A stretch of DNA of 64,000 nucleotides from Trichosporon coremiiforme (taxonomy: Eukaryota; Basidiomycota; Tremellomycetes; Trichosporonales; Trichosporonaceae): assembly GCA_039545355.1 (NCBI GenBank), contig BCJJ01000036.1:1-64000 (forward strand). Reading direction: 5' to 3'. The position numbers and the translations under genes are program-made. Positions 1-10,692 of the stretch are shown one piece after another; position 1 is the stretch's first letter, and each line of letters opens with the position of its first letter. The notes under the pieces were generated by a model. The model had not been told where the DNA came from. It did not search any database and saw only the letters and a program-made list of their open reading frames with translations.

Positions 1-373
1 CCTCCCCACCTCTCCTCCCCACCTCTCCTCCCTACCCCCTTTCTCTTTCTCCCCTGCCCCACCTCGTCCCCTGTCCCTTGCTCGTCAGCATGCGCGCTCC
101 AATCTCGTCGGCAGCTCGCTCGCAAGACCGGACCTGACCTGAACATCAGAGCGCCTCAGAAGCTTAGCTCGACAATGCTAACCAGTTGTCCGGCAACCCC
201 TCTTCTACCGTACCCATTGAATAATAGCGAACCACTTAGTGCATTCGGTTTCGCAGCTCTTGTTATCACTCCCAACATCACCACATCACCACACTCGACT
301 TCCACAAAAAACCTTGTCTTTGTCCACACTCTTCATTTCTTTCCCTCAACCCCGTGTACAACTCTAGCCAGTC
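1..373. promoter_or_regulatory. Upstream region of the sugar transporter gene
   Basis: No gene is visible here. The first 40 bases carry an imperfect tandem CT-rich unit (about 17 nt, starting CTCCCCACCTCTC). Pyrimidine-rich sequence continues to the transporter ATG at 374, as is common in basidiomycete promoters and 5' leaders. A transcription start cannot be placed from sequence alone. Confidence 0.5.
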
Positions 374-2579
374 ATGGGTGGCGGCGGCGGAGCTCCCACT
401 TCTGACATCGACGCCGTGCTGGCGCAGTCCTCGTCGGGCGCGTCCGGCTTCCGCGGCCTGTTCGCGAACCGCAAGACGTTGGCCATCGCTACGTTTGCGT
501 CTCTCGGTGGCGTCCTCTATGGTTACAACCAGGTTAGGCAGCACACGCGCGGCGGGAAAGCTAACTCTACAGGGTGTATTCGGTCAAGTTCAAGTAATGA
601 CCAGTTTCTTCAACCGATACAGGGACACTGTACGTATCCCGTTGCAGTGCAAGACTGACAAGACAGCTTGATGAGCAGGATGCTTCAGCTACGAAGGGCC
701 TCCTTACTGCTATTCTGGGTGAGTTGATTAGCCACAGCATGGGCTCACGATACAGAACTCGGTGCCATGATCGGTTCGCTCATGGCTGGTCCCCTGGCCG
801 ATATGTACTCCCGCAAATACTCTATCTCTGGCTGGTGTGTCGTGTTCATGATGGGTGTCGCTATCCAGACTGGTGCAAACATGCACGTTGCCTGTATCTA
901 CGGTGTGTACTGCTTCCCTGTTTCCAAAGCTCACTTTAGCCGGTCGTTGGTTCGCTGGTATGGGCGTTGGTGCTCTTTCCATGGTGAGTTTGCGTGTTAC
1001 AACTATCTGACGTGTTTAGCTGGTCCCCATGTTCAACGCCGAGCTTGCTGCCCCTGGAATCCGTGGTTCCCTCGTAGCCTTGCAACAGCTGGCTATCACC
1101 TGTGAGTCGAGGTCAGGTGGAGCCAACGGCTGAGTGGGCGGCGCAGCCCTTTCGCCACAACGCCACTCAACTTGTCTCTAATGTCGAGCCTGCAGACAGC
1201 TGACGGCGGCCCAGTTGGTATCATGATCTCCTATTGGATTGCGTACGGAACGGTGAGTGCAGTATTTCCGATGTCGCTCGCATCCGCTGACATTCTAGAA
1301 CTTCATTGGTGGCACTGGTCAGAGCCAGAGTGACACTGCCTGGCGTCTTCCCCTCGGTCTGCAGCTCGTTCCCGGTGTCATTCTTTGCGTCGGAATCTGC
1401 TTTTTGCCCTTCAGTCCCCGTTGGCTGATGCTGAAGGGCCGGGAAGACGAGTGCCTCATGAATCTGTCCCACCTACGATCTCTTCCTCCCGATCACCCAG
1501 CTGTTCAGGCCGAGTTCCTTGCCCTGCAAGCGGAGCGGCTTGTTGAACGTGAAGCTGCCAAGGAGCGCTACGGCTACGATGACGTCAACTTCAAGGTCAC
1601 CTGCCTCGAGTACAAGCGTCTTCTCACCACAAAGTCCTTGCTCTACCGTCTCCTCGTCGGTGCTGGTGCTCAGGCCCTTCAGCAATGGACGGGTATCAAC
1701 GCCATCATCTACGTGAGTCACACGTGTCATTCCGCGCTAACGGCTAGTACGCCCCGTCGATCTTCGAGGGTCTCGGCTTGACTGAAAACACCATGGGCCT
1801 TCTCGCCACAGGTGTTGTCGGAATCGTCAACTTTGTTTTCACAATCCCTGCTGTGCTCTGGGTCGACCAGGTTGGTCGTAAGCCTTTACTTATCTGGGGC
1901 GAGTTCATGATGGCTGTCTCGCATGCCACAATCGCCGCCATCGTGGCCGTCTACGGGCCGTCTCGTGCCGAGGAGGCAGCGGGAATCGGGTGAGTCTCCC
2001 AACAATCTTCTTCAATTCTTCTTCCACGAGACGCAACTGATTCCCCAGATTTCGCAACAAGGCGGCCGGGAACGCGGCTGTGTTCATGGTGTTCTGGTAC
2101 ATCGTAAACTTCGCTGTAACGTGGGGACCGCTTGCCTGGGTCGTCAGTGCCGAAGTCTTCCCTCGTGAGTTGATTTTTTGATAATTATCGATATTTTCTG
2201 TGCTGACTTTTTCCCAGTTGACATGCGTGCCAAGGGCATGTCTATCTCGTCTGCGACGAACTGGATCATGAACTTCACTGTCGCGATGGTCACGCCCGTC
2301 ATGTTCAACTCAATCCGCTGGAAGACGTACATCGTGTTCATGTGCTTCTGTATCGTCGGTCTCCTCTACTCGATCTTCATTCTTCCCGAGCTCAAGGGAA
2401 AGTCTCTTGAGGACATCGACCAGGTCTTCGGTGACAAGTCTGGTGCCGAGGACCAGCGCCGCCGTGAGCGCATTGCCCAGCAGATCGGTCTCGACAAGGT
2501 TGCCCGTGACGTGCAGCACATCGACAACGACCCCGAGGCGTCTGCTGGTGCCGAGAAGAAGCAGATGCGCGACCTCTAA
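374..2579 (+). CDS. MFS sugar (hexose) transporter, spliced
   Basis: This is a plasma-membrane sugar:H+ symporter-type member of the major facilitator superfamily, with the usual 12 membrane segments. The ATG at 374 opens a Gly-rich cytosolic tail and then a first membrane helix (LASLGG-type, ending YGYNQG). Exons are separated by about nine short introns, for example one starting GTTAGGCAGC after YGYNQ at about 533. Diagnostic family motifs are seen in order: SPRWLMLKGR after helix 6 (variant PESPRWL), QQWTGINAIIYYAPSIF in helix 7, DQVGRKPLL, AEVFPLDMRAKGMS after helix 10, and PELKGKSLEDID at the end (variant PETKG). The charged C-tail ends MRDL. The family is clear. Glucose as substrate is inferred; quinate or another monosaccharide is possible. 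Confidence 0.92.
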
Positions 2580-3447
2580 GCTGCGTGTCACACTCTTTTG
2601 ATCCTGTCGCAACAACCCACAATCACCCTTCCATATCACCTCTCCACGTGTTTGTGCATCGCGCCACTAAGGCTCTGCTGCGTAAATGTTAATCAGTAGC
2701 TTAAGAACATGCAGTCTGATCTGTCCTGATGCCACTGTAGACGACGAGGGCCTGTGGAAGTGCCACCGCCATCGGGCATCTCACCAAGACCTTGGGCACC
2801 ATGGAAACCACATGCAAGGTGACGGGTTCCCTTGGACCCACATACTGTGCTCTTGGGGTGCAGCGATTGCTGTTTGATACGCTCGCCCTCCACCGCACCA
2901 ACAGGTGGCTCGCAAGGAGCGTTTTGTTTGCGATAATGAACCGTGATCCACCGTCTTTGTCGTGTGCCCGCACGCGAGGGCTGTCCTGCGCCACAGGGTG
3001 CCCCGGCGTTCGACTGCGTGACTAAAATCGGAGCCATTTGGGGCCGATGCAGCCCGTTGGGCCCGCTGGACCACCAACAGGGCCCACTGCCGCCGGATGT
3101 GGGGCTTTTGGGGCTCGCTGATCCCTCGGAAACAGCACAAATCCGCACAATGCCGCGCGGCCTCGGAAGCCGACGCTGGCTGCGCATCCTGGCTAGTACC
3201 TGCGGTGGCGTCGGCAAGTGACAGGGTGTTTCGTCGGGGACTGACCAGTTGGTTGCCGAGACCACTGATTATTATCAGTCTCAGCGGCGTCCACGAATCA
3301 TTGCTAAACGGCGACGTGTCCCACAACCCTGTCGGCGACATCCAGTGTGTGTCTGCTGCTCTCACGTTACAATACAAACGTGTTCTGCATGATTTGACGG
3401 ACTTCCTGCGTACAGACATTTTACAACTTCTATCATCGCAATTTGGC
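2580..3447. other. Intergenic region between convergent genes
   Basis: This lies between the 3' ends of the transporter and the ClpX gene. Long open frames exist on the minus strand (2693-3265 and 2781-3419), but they have random-looking composition, no recognisable domain and no splice logic. I see no gene here; 3' UTRs of both neighbours must lie in it. Confidence 0.6.
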
Positions 3448-5711
3448 TCAGCCGACTGCTCTCAACTTCTCATCATCGCCTAGGTCGATGTCCGGGGCGC
3501 GGCGCCGGATACCATCTTCTCGTTCGAGCACTTCTGTGAGAGCATGCCGCTGACCACGGGAAAAGTACATGGCAGGCTCTCGACCCTGAGCGGTTGCCGC
3601 CGTAATCAAACAGTGCTGAACCCCCTGCTTGTCAATTTCGCACGCGCAGCATCTACTCACGGAACCCGGCACCTCGAACATGGCGTCGACGAGAATCTCC
3701 TCAAGAACTCCACGGAGCCCACGGGCGCCGCCTCCTCGATCAAGACCCTCCTGAGCAATAGCATGAAGCGCTCGTCGGGTGAAAACAAGCTCAGACCCGT
3801 ACCGCCGGAACAGGGCTTGGTACTGCTTGATGAGAGCGTTACGCGGCTCGGTGAGAATGCGCACGAGGTCTTCCACCTCCAAAGCATGGAGGGACGACAC
3901 GACTGGGAGACGGCCAAGGAATTCAGGGATCAGCCCGTAGTCCTTCAAGTCATTCGAAGTGGCCTTGAGGGGTCCCGAAGGGAGATTAGCATTGATAGGA
4001 GCTCCAAAGCCAATAGACTGACTGTCAGCCCAACCCCGAGTCGAAAGGCTCACCCCTTTGCCCAGACGCTTAGAGATAATGTTCTCCAACCCAACAAAAG
4101 CGCCTGAGAGAACGAAAAGAATGTTGCTGGTGTCGACAACGAAAGTCTCGCCCTTGGTAACTGCTAGTCAGCGAGTGTCCCCACAGGGAACACACCACCT
4201 GGACCACCGGTGTAACCCGGGAGTCCTTCACGGACACCTTTCTTGGGGCCGGGTGAGGCCCCGAAACTGCGGTTCATGGGATTGTTGGGGTCCCAAGGAG
4301 GAGGGTCGTTGGCGTAAGGGTTGGACTCTGTCTTGGAACTGCCGGTGGTCAAGGTCGACGACGGAGACGAGGCGGTGGGCGCGTTGGAGCTGATGGGAGC
4401 GTTCTTAGCTGAGATAGTCACGCTGGTCCCTTCCAGAATGCGGAGCAAAGCCTGTTGCACACCCTCACCACCGACATCACGACCTCCGCCCCAAGTGCCG
4501 AACTCGTTGCCGCCCCGTCGGGCTAGCTTATCGACCTCATCGATGTGAATGATGCCCACTCTGGTTGTCAGCAGAATGAATAGTTGGATAGCTCACTCTG
4601 CACGTCCCACATCAAACTCCGCAGCCTGGAGAAGACGCAAAATGCAGCTCTCGACATCCTCGCCGACATCTGCTTCGTCAGTAACAGCATAAGCACACGT
4701 ACTCACAGCCTGCCTGGGTGTACGTCGTTGCATCGCACGACACGAAAGGAACATCCAAAGCCCTCGCCAGAGTTTTCGCCATGAGCGTCTTGCCGGTACC
4801 GGTGGGCCCGCTAACCATCAGCACTGACCTTCATGCCCAACGTACATCATCAGGACGTTGCTCTTTTCCACAACAACGTGAGGGTCTTCCTGAGTGGCGG
4901 CACCCTGAATGCTGCTCTTGACGGCTGCCGCATACTTGGCTTGCGCTTCCTCTTCCAGTCGTGCCTCTTCAGCGGCTCGAGCTTCATCTTTTCGAGACTT
5001 CTCCAGCCTTGCTTCCTCCTCTGAAAGTTCATTAGCGGACCGCTGATCCTCCTCTGTACTCTTTCGTCGGCGACCACGGACGGGCTTCTCCGGATCGCCC
5101 TGGTTGCTATCCTGGTTCGACACCTTGCCTAACAGTGTTGGCGGTCGAAGGGATGAAAAGTATCCATCACCTCGAGCTTCCTTATCAGCCAAGGTCCTGA
5201 TGCCACTACACGTACCCCACCGTTCTTCCCGTGACAGTACATGGTTGTGCGTCAGGGTTGGGTCGGAGCCCCCCTCGGCGCCAACAATGCGCGTGGCATC
5301 GCGCTGTGGCTGATTGGGATCATATGACGACTCAAACCCAGGTCGATCCCAATTGATGTAGTCCTCGTGGGGTAGAGGTGGAGCCGGAACGGCTTCCGCA
5401 GCGGGAACCGACGCCGGGGCTGGTGGGGGCGCTAAGAGTGGCTCAATGCGGCGGTAGTGGTTGAACACCCTTGCTGTGAGCTCAATGAGAGCTAGTCGAA
5501 ACTCACGCAACTGAAAGTGTCTTCTTCGCTCCCTCCTGGCCGATGATGTACTGCGACAGATGGTTGTACAACTGAGGTGTCAACAGTGACGAGGACGTAG
5601 GTGGGGGTGGCAACTCACGTCTTTGGGGGTCCTGACGGAGGACAGTCCGGAAGACCACCGCAGCGTCAGCTGTGGGAATCGCTTGGGATGAAAGCGCGTT
5701 CGAGCGAGCAT
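3448..5711 (-). CDS. MCX1: Mitochondrial ClpX-type AAA+ unfoldase (Mcx1 family), spliced
   Basis: This is an ATP-dependent unfoldase of the mitochondrial matrix, acting alone or with ClpP. I place the start at the ATG at 5711, not at the longer TTG-initiated frame. From there the first exon encodes a typical presequence rich in Arg, Ser and Leu, ending RTPKD. It splices with a 47-nt GTGAGT-CAG intron in phase 0 into [20 protein letters not shown], the classic ClpX N-terminal block; the next join restores VFNHYRRI. Then come a long Pro/Ala-rich and Glu/Lys-rich insertion, Walker A GPTGTGKT (about 4790), Walker [14 protein letters not shown] with the ClpX-specific [15 protein letters not shown], sensor 1 EFLGRLPV and sensor 2 GARGLR. 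The bacterial zinc-binding domain is absent. Near the end, an intron at 3660-3625 (36 nt, in frame) probably splits MFEVPGS from the C-tail. The gene is divergent from the histone deacetylase gene. Confidence 0.9.
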
Positions 5712-6154
5712 ACTGTATGGTGTCAAGACTGTCACCTATGCTCGAAGAATGATATAGACGCGGCAAGTCCAGTTAGACGATCAGACGTGAGTCGACTCGG
5801 CCGGCGCACTCCGACACCTCGAAAGTGGAGGTGGGGGATGGCAATGGGGAGCCGTGGGAGAGCTAAGGGTCCAAGTCACGTGACTATGGCAGCTTGTCTT
5901 CGTCGCGACTCTGAACCGGTTGCTCACCTAGTGCCACCCCTTCCATCGTCTTCATTCTCCTGCTCACCGCATCCACTCGGCTTTGTCACCTGAACTCAAC
6001 GCGCTACGGCTGTGCATCAACGCAATCACTGTGTATCCACCGTGCTCCACGCCGGAACTTGCTGCATCCGAAGCGTATACGACCTCGCCTCGATTGAGCC
6101 TTCAATCATCATTACCCTTCGACTGGAGAACTCATCGTCAAGCTCAAAGTCAAG
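5712..6154. promoter_or_regulatory. Shared divergent promoter of ClpX and histone deacetylase genes
   Basis: This 443-bp gap separates two divergent start codons, so it must hold both promoters and 5' leaders. The side toward the deacetylase is rich in CT runs. No obvious TATA box or palindrome stands out. Confidence 0.6.
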
Positions 6155-8153
6155 ATGAGCAATCTCGCTGATCCTAACAAAATGGTTCCTTTTGAGCCGA
6201 CGGATTTGAACGATCCGAACCGCTCAAATCGTCGAGTGGCCTAGTACGTTACATCGATTTATGTACCGCTAACATCAGCTTCTACGACCGTTAGTCAATC
6301 TACCCCTCTTTGTGCTGACAAGCAGACGATGTAGGAAACTATCACTTCTTCCTGGGACATCCTATGAAGCCGCACCGTATCCGAATGACTCACAATCTTA
6401 TCAGCAACTACGGTCTGTGCGACGAGAATGAGTACGATGCCCCGGAGGGAGCTGGCGAGGGAGCGCGTGCTCTCAACGACTGGGCGGCCGACAAGGATCC
6501 GGAAATCCAGGAGGCTGCCAAGTGGGAGAAGCGCATCATGAACGGACCTCGAGGAAAAGCGATGCAGGTGTTTGTGAGTAACGTGTACTTGTCGATGGCA
6601 ACTGACGAGGAGCGCCCCCGCCGTGCCACTAAAACTGAGATGACGCGCTTCCACACCGACGAGTACATCGACTTGCTGGAGGCTGTCACACCTGAGACTG
6701 CCGACGCGATGACAGGAGGAGGTATCAGATGTGAGTTGTGATGCCCAAGGGTGTTCCACTGACCTCAGGTCTTACGGGTGAGGATTGCCCTGCTTTCGAG
6801 GGAGTGTTCGAATTTTGCACAATCTCCGCCGGTGGTTCTCTCGGCGCTGCTGAAAAGCTCAACTCTGGGCATGCAGACGTCGCTGTCAACTGGGCTGGTG
6901 GCCTGCACCACGCCAAAAAGTCCGAGGCGTCTGGATTCTGTTACGTGAACGACATGTAGGTGTTTGTCACCCATCCTATGCTGACCACTAGTGTCCTCGG
7001 CATCCTGGAGTTGCTTCGAATTCACCCACGTGTTCTCTACATCGACGTAGATGTCCACCACGGAGATGGAGTGGAAGAAGCCTTTTACACCACCGACCGT
7101 GTCATGACGTGCTCGTTCCATCGTTTCGGTGAATTCTTCCCTGGAACCGGAGATGTTCGTGACCGGGGTATCAAGCGAGGAAAGGGTTACGCTGTCAACG
7201 TCCCTCTGCGTGACGGTATCACCGATCAGACCTACCAGTCTGTCTTCAAGCCTGTCATCAAGCAGATCATCGAGACTTTCCGACCAGGCGCCATCGTTCT
7301 GCAGCTGGGAGCGGACTCTCTGTCCGGTGATAAGCTTGGTGGTTTCAACCTGACGCTGGAGGGACATGGCGAGTGTGCCCGGTATGTTCGCAGCTTCAAC
7401 ATCCCCGTCATGATGGTGGGTGGAGGAGGCTATACAATCAAGAACGTCTCTAAGGCGTGGACAAAGGAGACAGGCATCATGTGCGGAGTCGAGCTACCGG
7501 AGGATCTACCTTACAACCGCTACCTCGAGTACTTTGGCCCCCGTTACAAGCTCGAGGTCATGCCCACCAACGTCGACGACCACAACCCGCCCGAGTACCT
7601 CGAAGCGCTGAAGCGTACGATTGCCGAGAACTTGCGCGAGCTGCCGCACGCGCCGAGTGTGCAAATGCGCGAGGTCCCGAGCAAGTCCATTTCGCGCGCC
7701 ATCGGTCTTTCCAAAGACGATGACGAGGATGACCCGGACAACGAGATCGATCAACGCATCAAGAAAATCTTCCGCCAAGGCGGAGATGTCGACTCAGACT
7801 CGGATTCTGATGACGACACTGCCGCGTATGCACGGGCGAACCGCGCCCGCCGTCAAGGAGGGCTGTCATTGCGTCCCAACCCAAGACCCCGCGTTAACGG
7901 CTTCCCCTCATCCAAGCGTCAAGCTTCGTGCTCGCCCGATGAGGGTGACGAGCAGGAGGGCCGCAAGAAGCGCAGTTTCTTCTACTCGAAGGCGGGTGAC
8001 GGAGTTTGGGACCCGACGTCATTGCTCAACCCCAATGCCAAGCCTGCGGACGGCTTGGTGAACGGCGTCAAGCCGAAACTCTTCGGTGGTATTCCGGAGA
8101 CTTGGAACGTCGGTCGCACGAGCCGTGCCGGTAGCCCTGCTAGCGTAGTGTAG
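6155..8153 (+). CDS. RPD3: Class I (Rpd3-type) histone deacetylase, spliced
   Basis: This is a zinc-dependent lysine deacetylase, the catalytic subunit of Rpd3/Sin3-type co-repressor complexes in the nucleus. The ATG at 6155 starts a short N-tail. Splicing gives [20 protein letters not shown] and then [19 protein letters not shown]. Active-site blocks are complete: [55 protein letters not shown] and [11 protein letters not shown]. About 45 residues (acidic, about 6421-6560) are inserted after NYGL relative to yeast Rpd3. An in-frame 39-nt intron at 6574-6612 probably must be removed to restore [14 protein letters not shown]. The other introns are 35-38 nt. The last exon (from about 6992) ends in an acidic, basic and Pro-rich tail of some 190 residues. 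The deacetylase call is firm; which paralogue it is cannot be told. Confidence 0.95.
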
Positions 8154-8427
8154 TTATAGTCATAGAGTCAGTGTACGATTTCCGCAGACGTGTTTTCTTA
8201 TGGAATATGAACCATCATATATGTAGACTGGAGCAGAGCGACTATTCTTATCTATCCGTTCGTACTGGCAGGTACAGCGGCATCAGATTGGGTACCGTGC
8301 CTGACGCCCGATTGTGTTTTGCCACTGCGAAACACTCCAGTTGGCACCATCACGATCGCCTCGCCTTGCCTCCTGCGATCCTGCACCATCCCCGCCGCAG
8401 CGCCGACGCACATACACACGGTCTAGG

Positions 8428-10582
8428 ATGTCCAAAACAATCTGCAGAGACTGGCAATCCACCGGGTGCGTGCAACGGGACCAAATACTCGGCTGACACG
8501 CAGTAACTGTCGATTTGGCAACAACTGTCGCTTCGCCCATCCACCTGGTAAGCATTGAAATCATGCGGAGACTGAGACCAGGCAACCAAGGCGGCCGATT
8601 CGGCTCGATCAGCTCCTCCAACGCCACTCCATTGGGAACACGAGCCCCGTCACAGACGGCTACAAATTATCAGTTCAAGTGAGTCTGCCGAAGAGTAAAG
8701 CTGACCGGTCAGTGAAGACACGGTGAAGCTCGAGCTCGGCGCCGAGCGACCGCTCTGGGTCATATCTTGCTTCGGTGCATCCAAGTATGAGCCGAACGTT
8801 CTCCAAGGAGACATGTCGCCGGAGGAGCTGCGCTGGAAGGCTGTCCAGGCGCTGAAGACAGGCGGCAATGCCGTAGACCAGTACGTTGCGGAGGAGAACA
8901 AGCTCGTGGGTGACGCCAAGTCAAAGCTTGACGAGGCGCTGTCCAACATCCCCCAAGTTGTGCGGACGGCTCAACGTATCCACGATCTACGCTTTAAGAA
9001 CGGTGCTGTCCCGGGTTCAGATCGCCCGGCCGACTTCAACGAGGAAGCGGCGCTGGCTGCGGCCAAGTCGGGCGGCCCTGCCCCGTCGGCAGGCGGATCC
9101 GCGTTTGGCCAATCCTCGTTTGGGGGTAGCAGCAACGCTGGAGGAAGCGCGTTCGGCAAGTCCTCCTTCGGCTCGTCGACGGGAGGAAGCGCATTCGGCC
9201 AATCGGCGTTCGGGCAAAAGGCTCCCGCACCTGGCGGCAGTGCGTTCGGACAGAGCGGATTCGGCGCCAAGCCAGCTACCAGCGGCGGCGCGTTCGGACA
9301 GAGTGCATTCGGCTCAGGATCTGGTGGCGGAGCGTTCGGCTCTTCCTCGACCACGGGCAGCGCCTTCGGCTCCAATGCGGCGAGCACGAGCACGACGGGT
9401 GGTGCTTTCGGGCAGTCCTCATTCGGCCAGAAGTCCGCGGGTTCTGCGTTCGGTCAGAGTGCGTTCGGCAGCACGGCCGCTTCGACCCTGCCGTCGGGAT
9501 CTACCACCGGCTCTGCATTCGGGCAAAGCGCGTTTGGTGCCAAACCAGCTGGTGGCTCTGCGTTCGGTCAGTCTAGCTTCGGCCAGAGCAGCACGACCAC
9601 CAGCACCACCGCCCCGCCCCCCGGTTCGGCGTTTGGACAGTCCGCCTTCGGTGCCAAGCCCAGCGCTTTCGGATCGACCACCAGCACGACGACCCCTGCC
9701 CAGGGCTCTGCATTCGGCCAGTCCGCCTTCGGCCAGGCGTCCACCCCGGCCGCACCGACGGCGTCTGCTTTCGGCGCCGGATCGGGCACGACCCCCTCGA
9801 CTTCCGCTGCAACTGGCGGCAGTGCGTTCGGCAAGACTGGCTTCGGCGCGTTCTCTTCCGGCGGTAGCGGCGCTTTTGGACAGCAGTCTGCTCCTGCTAC
9901 GGGCTCCACGTTCGGCCAGACTTCGGCCCCTGCTACCGGGAGTGCCTTCGGCAACACCTCGAACACCAGTACGCCAGCGACTACGACTGCCTTCGGCCAG
10001 TCCGCGACACCGGCAAAGGGCAGTGCGTTCGGCCAGACTTCGACTCCTGCAACTGGCAGCGCGTTCGGCCAGACCTCAACACCGGCGACGGGCAGTGCCT
10101 TTGGCCAGAGTGCGTTCGGCAAGCCCGCTGCCCCGGCCACGGGCAGTGCGTTCGGACAAACCTCGACGCCAGCCGCGGGCAGCGCGTTCGGCCAGACGTC
10201 CACGCCCGCTACTGGGAGCGCGTTCGGCCAGACCTCGACTCCCGCCACGGAAAGCGCTTTCGGCAACACGAGCGCATTCGGCAAGCCTGCGGCCTCGGCG
10301 TTCAGCGCCTTCTCTGCCGCGTCCAGCACGCCAGCCGCGCCCGCACCCTCCGCCTTTAGTAAAGGTGGCGGGTTCGGGCAGCCCTCGACAAATGCCTTTG
10401 GCAAGGCGACGTTTGGCGCCGACGTCGAGATCCCCGACGGGTGGAGCTATGAGGATCCCTGGAGCTGTTTCCTCCCCAAGCCGGAGGAGCTCGAGGAGGA
10501 GGTGCGCAAGGCGTTCGAGGCGGTGCAGTTCCAGCCGGACAAGATCCCCCTCCTTCCCCCGCCTGTCGCGCTTCGCTCCTAG
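8428..10582 (+). CDS. NUP42: FG nucleoporin with N-terminal CCCH zinc finger (Nup42/NUPL2-like)
   Basis: This is a cytoplasmic-side nuclear pore protein expected to act in mRNA export with Gle1. The ATG at 8428 begins MSKTICRDWQSTG. Splicing of a 37-nt intron (GTGCGTGC...ACGCAG) completes a perfect C-x8-C-x5-C-x3-H finger (CRDWQSTGNC, CRFGNNC, CRFAH). Two more short introns follow, then a folded block (LELGAERPLWVISCFGASKY, about 8725-9000). The middle (about 9100-10410) is a low-complexity domain with more than 40 FG dipeptides, mainly SAFGQ and paired SAFGQSAFG units. The end is conserved: EIPDGWSYEDPWSCFLP, then a terminal IPLLPPP motif resembling the Gle1-binding tail of vertebrate NUPL2. 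The family call is strong; exact orthology is inferred. Confidence 0.88.
9103..10410 (+). repeat. SAFG/FG-repeat coding domain of the nucleoporin
   Basis: This is a degenerate tandem array of codons for SAFGQ, SAFGQSAFGxK and TSTPATGSAFGQ units. At least 40 Phe-Gly dipeptides are separated by Ser/Thr/Ala/Pro linkers. The last third (about 9990-10270) is the most regular, with near-identical units of about 39 bases, which suggests recent duplication by slippage or unequal exchange. The long open frames on other frames across this block are products of the repeat composition. Confidence 0.9.
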
Positions 10583-10692
10583 TGCCCTTTTCAGTTCACG
10601 TGTATCAGTACTCTCATGCCATGTAACCCTTCAGCTATTGCAGAGGATGGACGTTCATACATGTTCTTCATTACGAGCCCGTGGGGGGCAGT

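Noticed and set aside
2693..3419. Minus-strand frames of 190-212 codons downstream of the transporter
   Set aside because: No domain, Trp/Cys/Ser-rich random texture, overlapping each other in different frames.
5503..5766. TTG-initiated start of ClpX at 5766
   Set aside because: The ATG at 5711 in another frame gives a proper presequence and splices cleanly into the conserved ClpX block.
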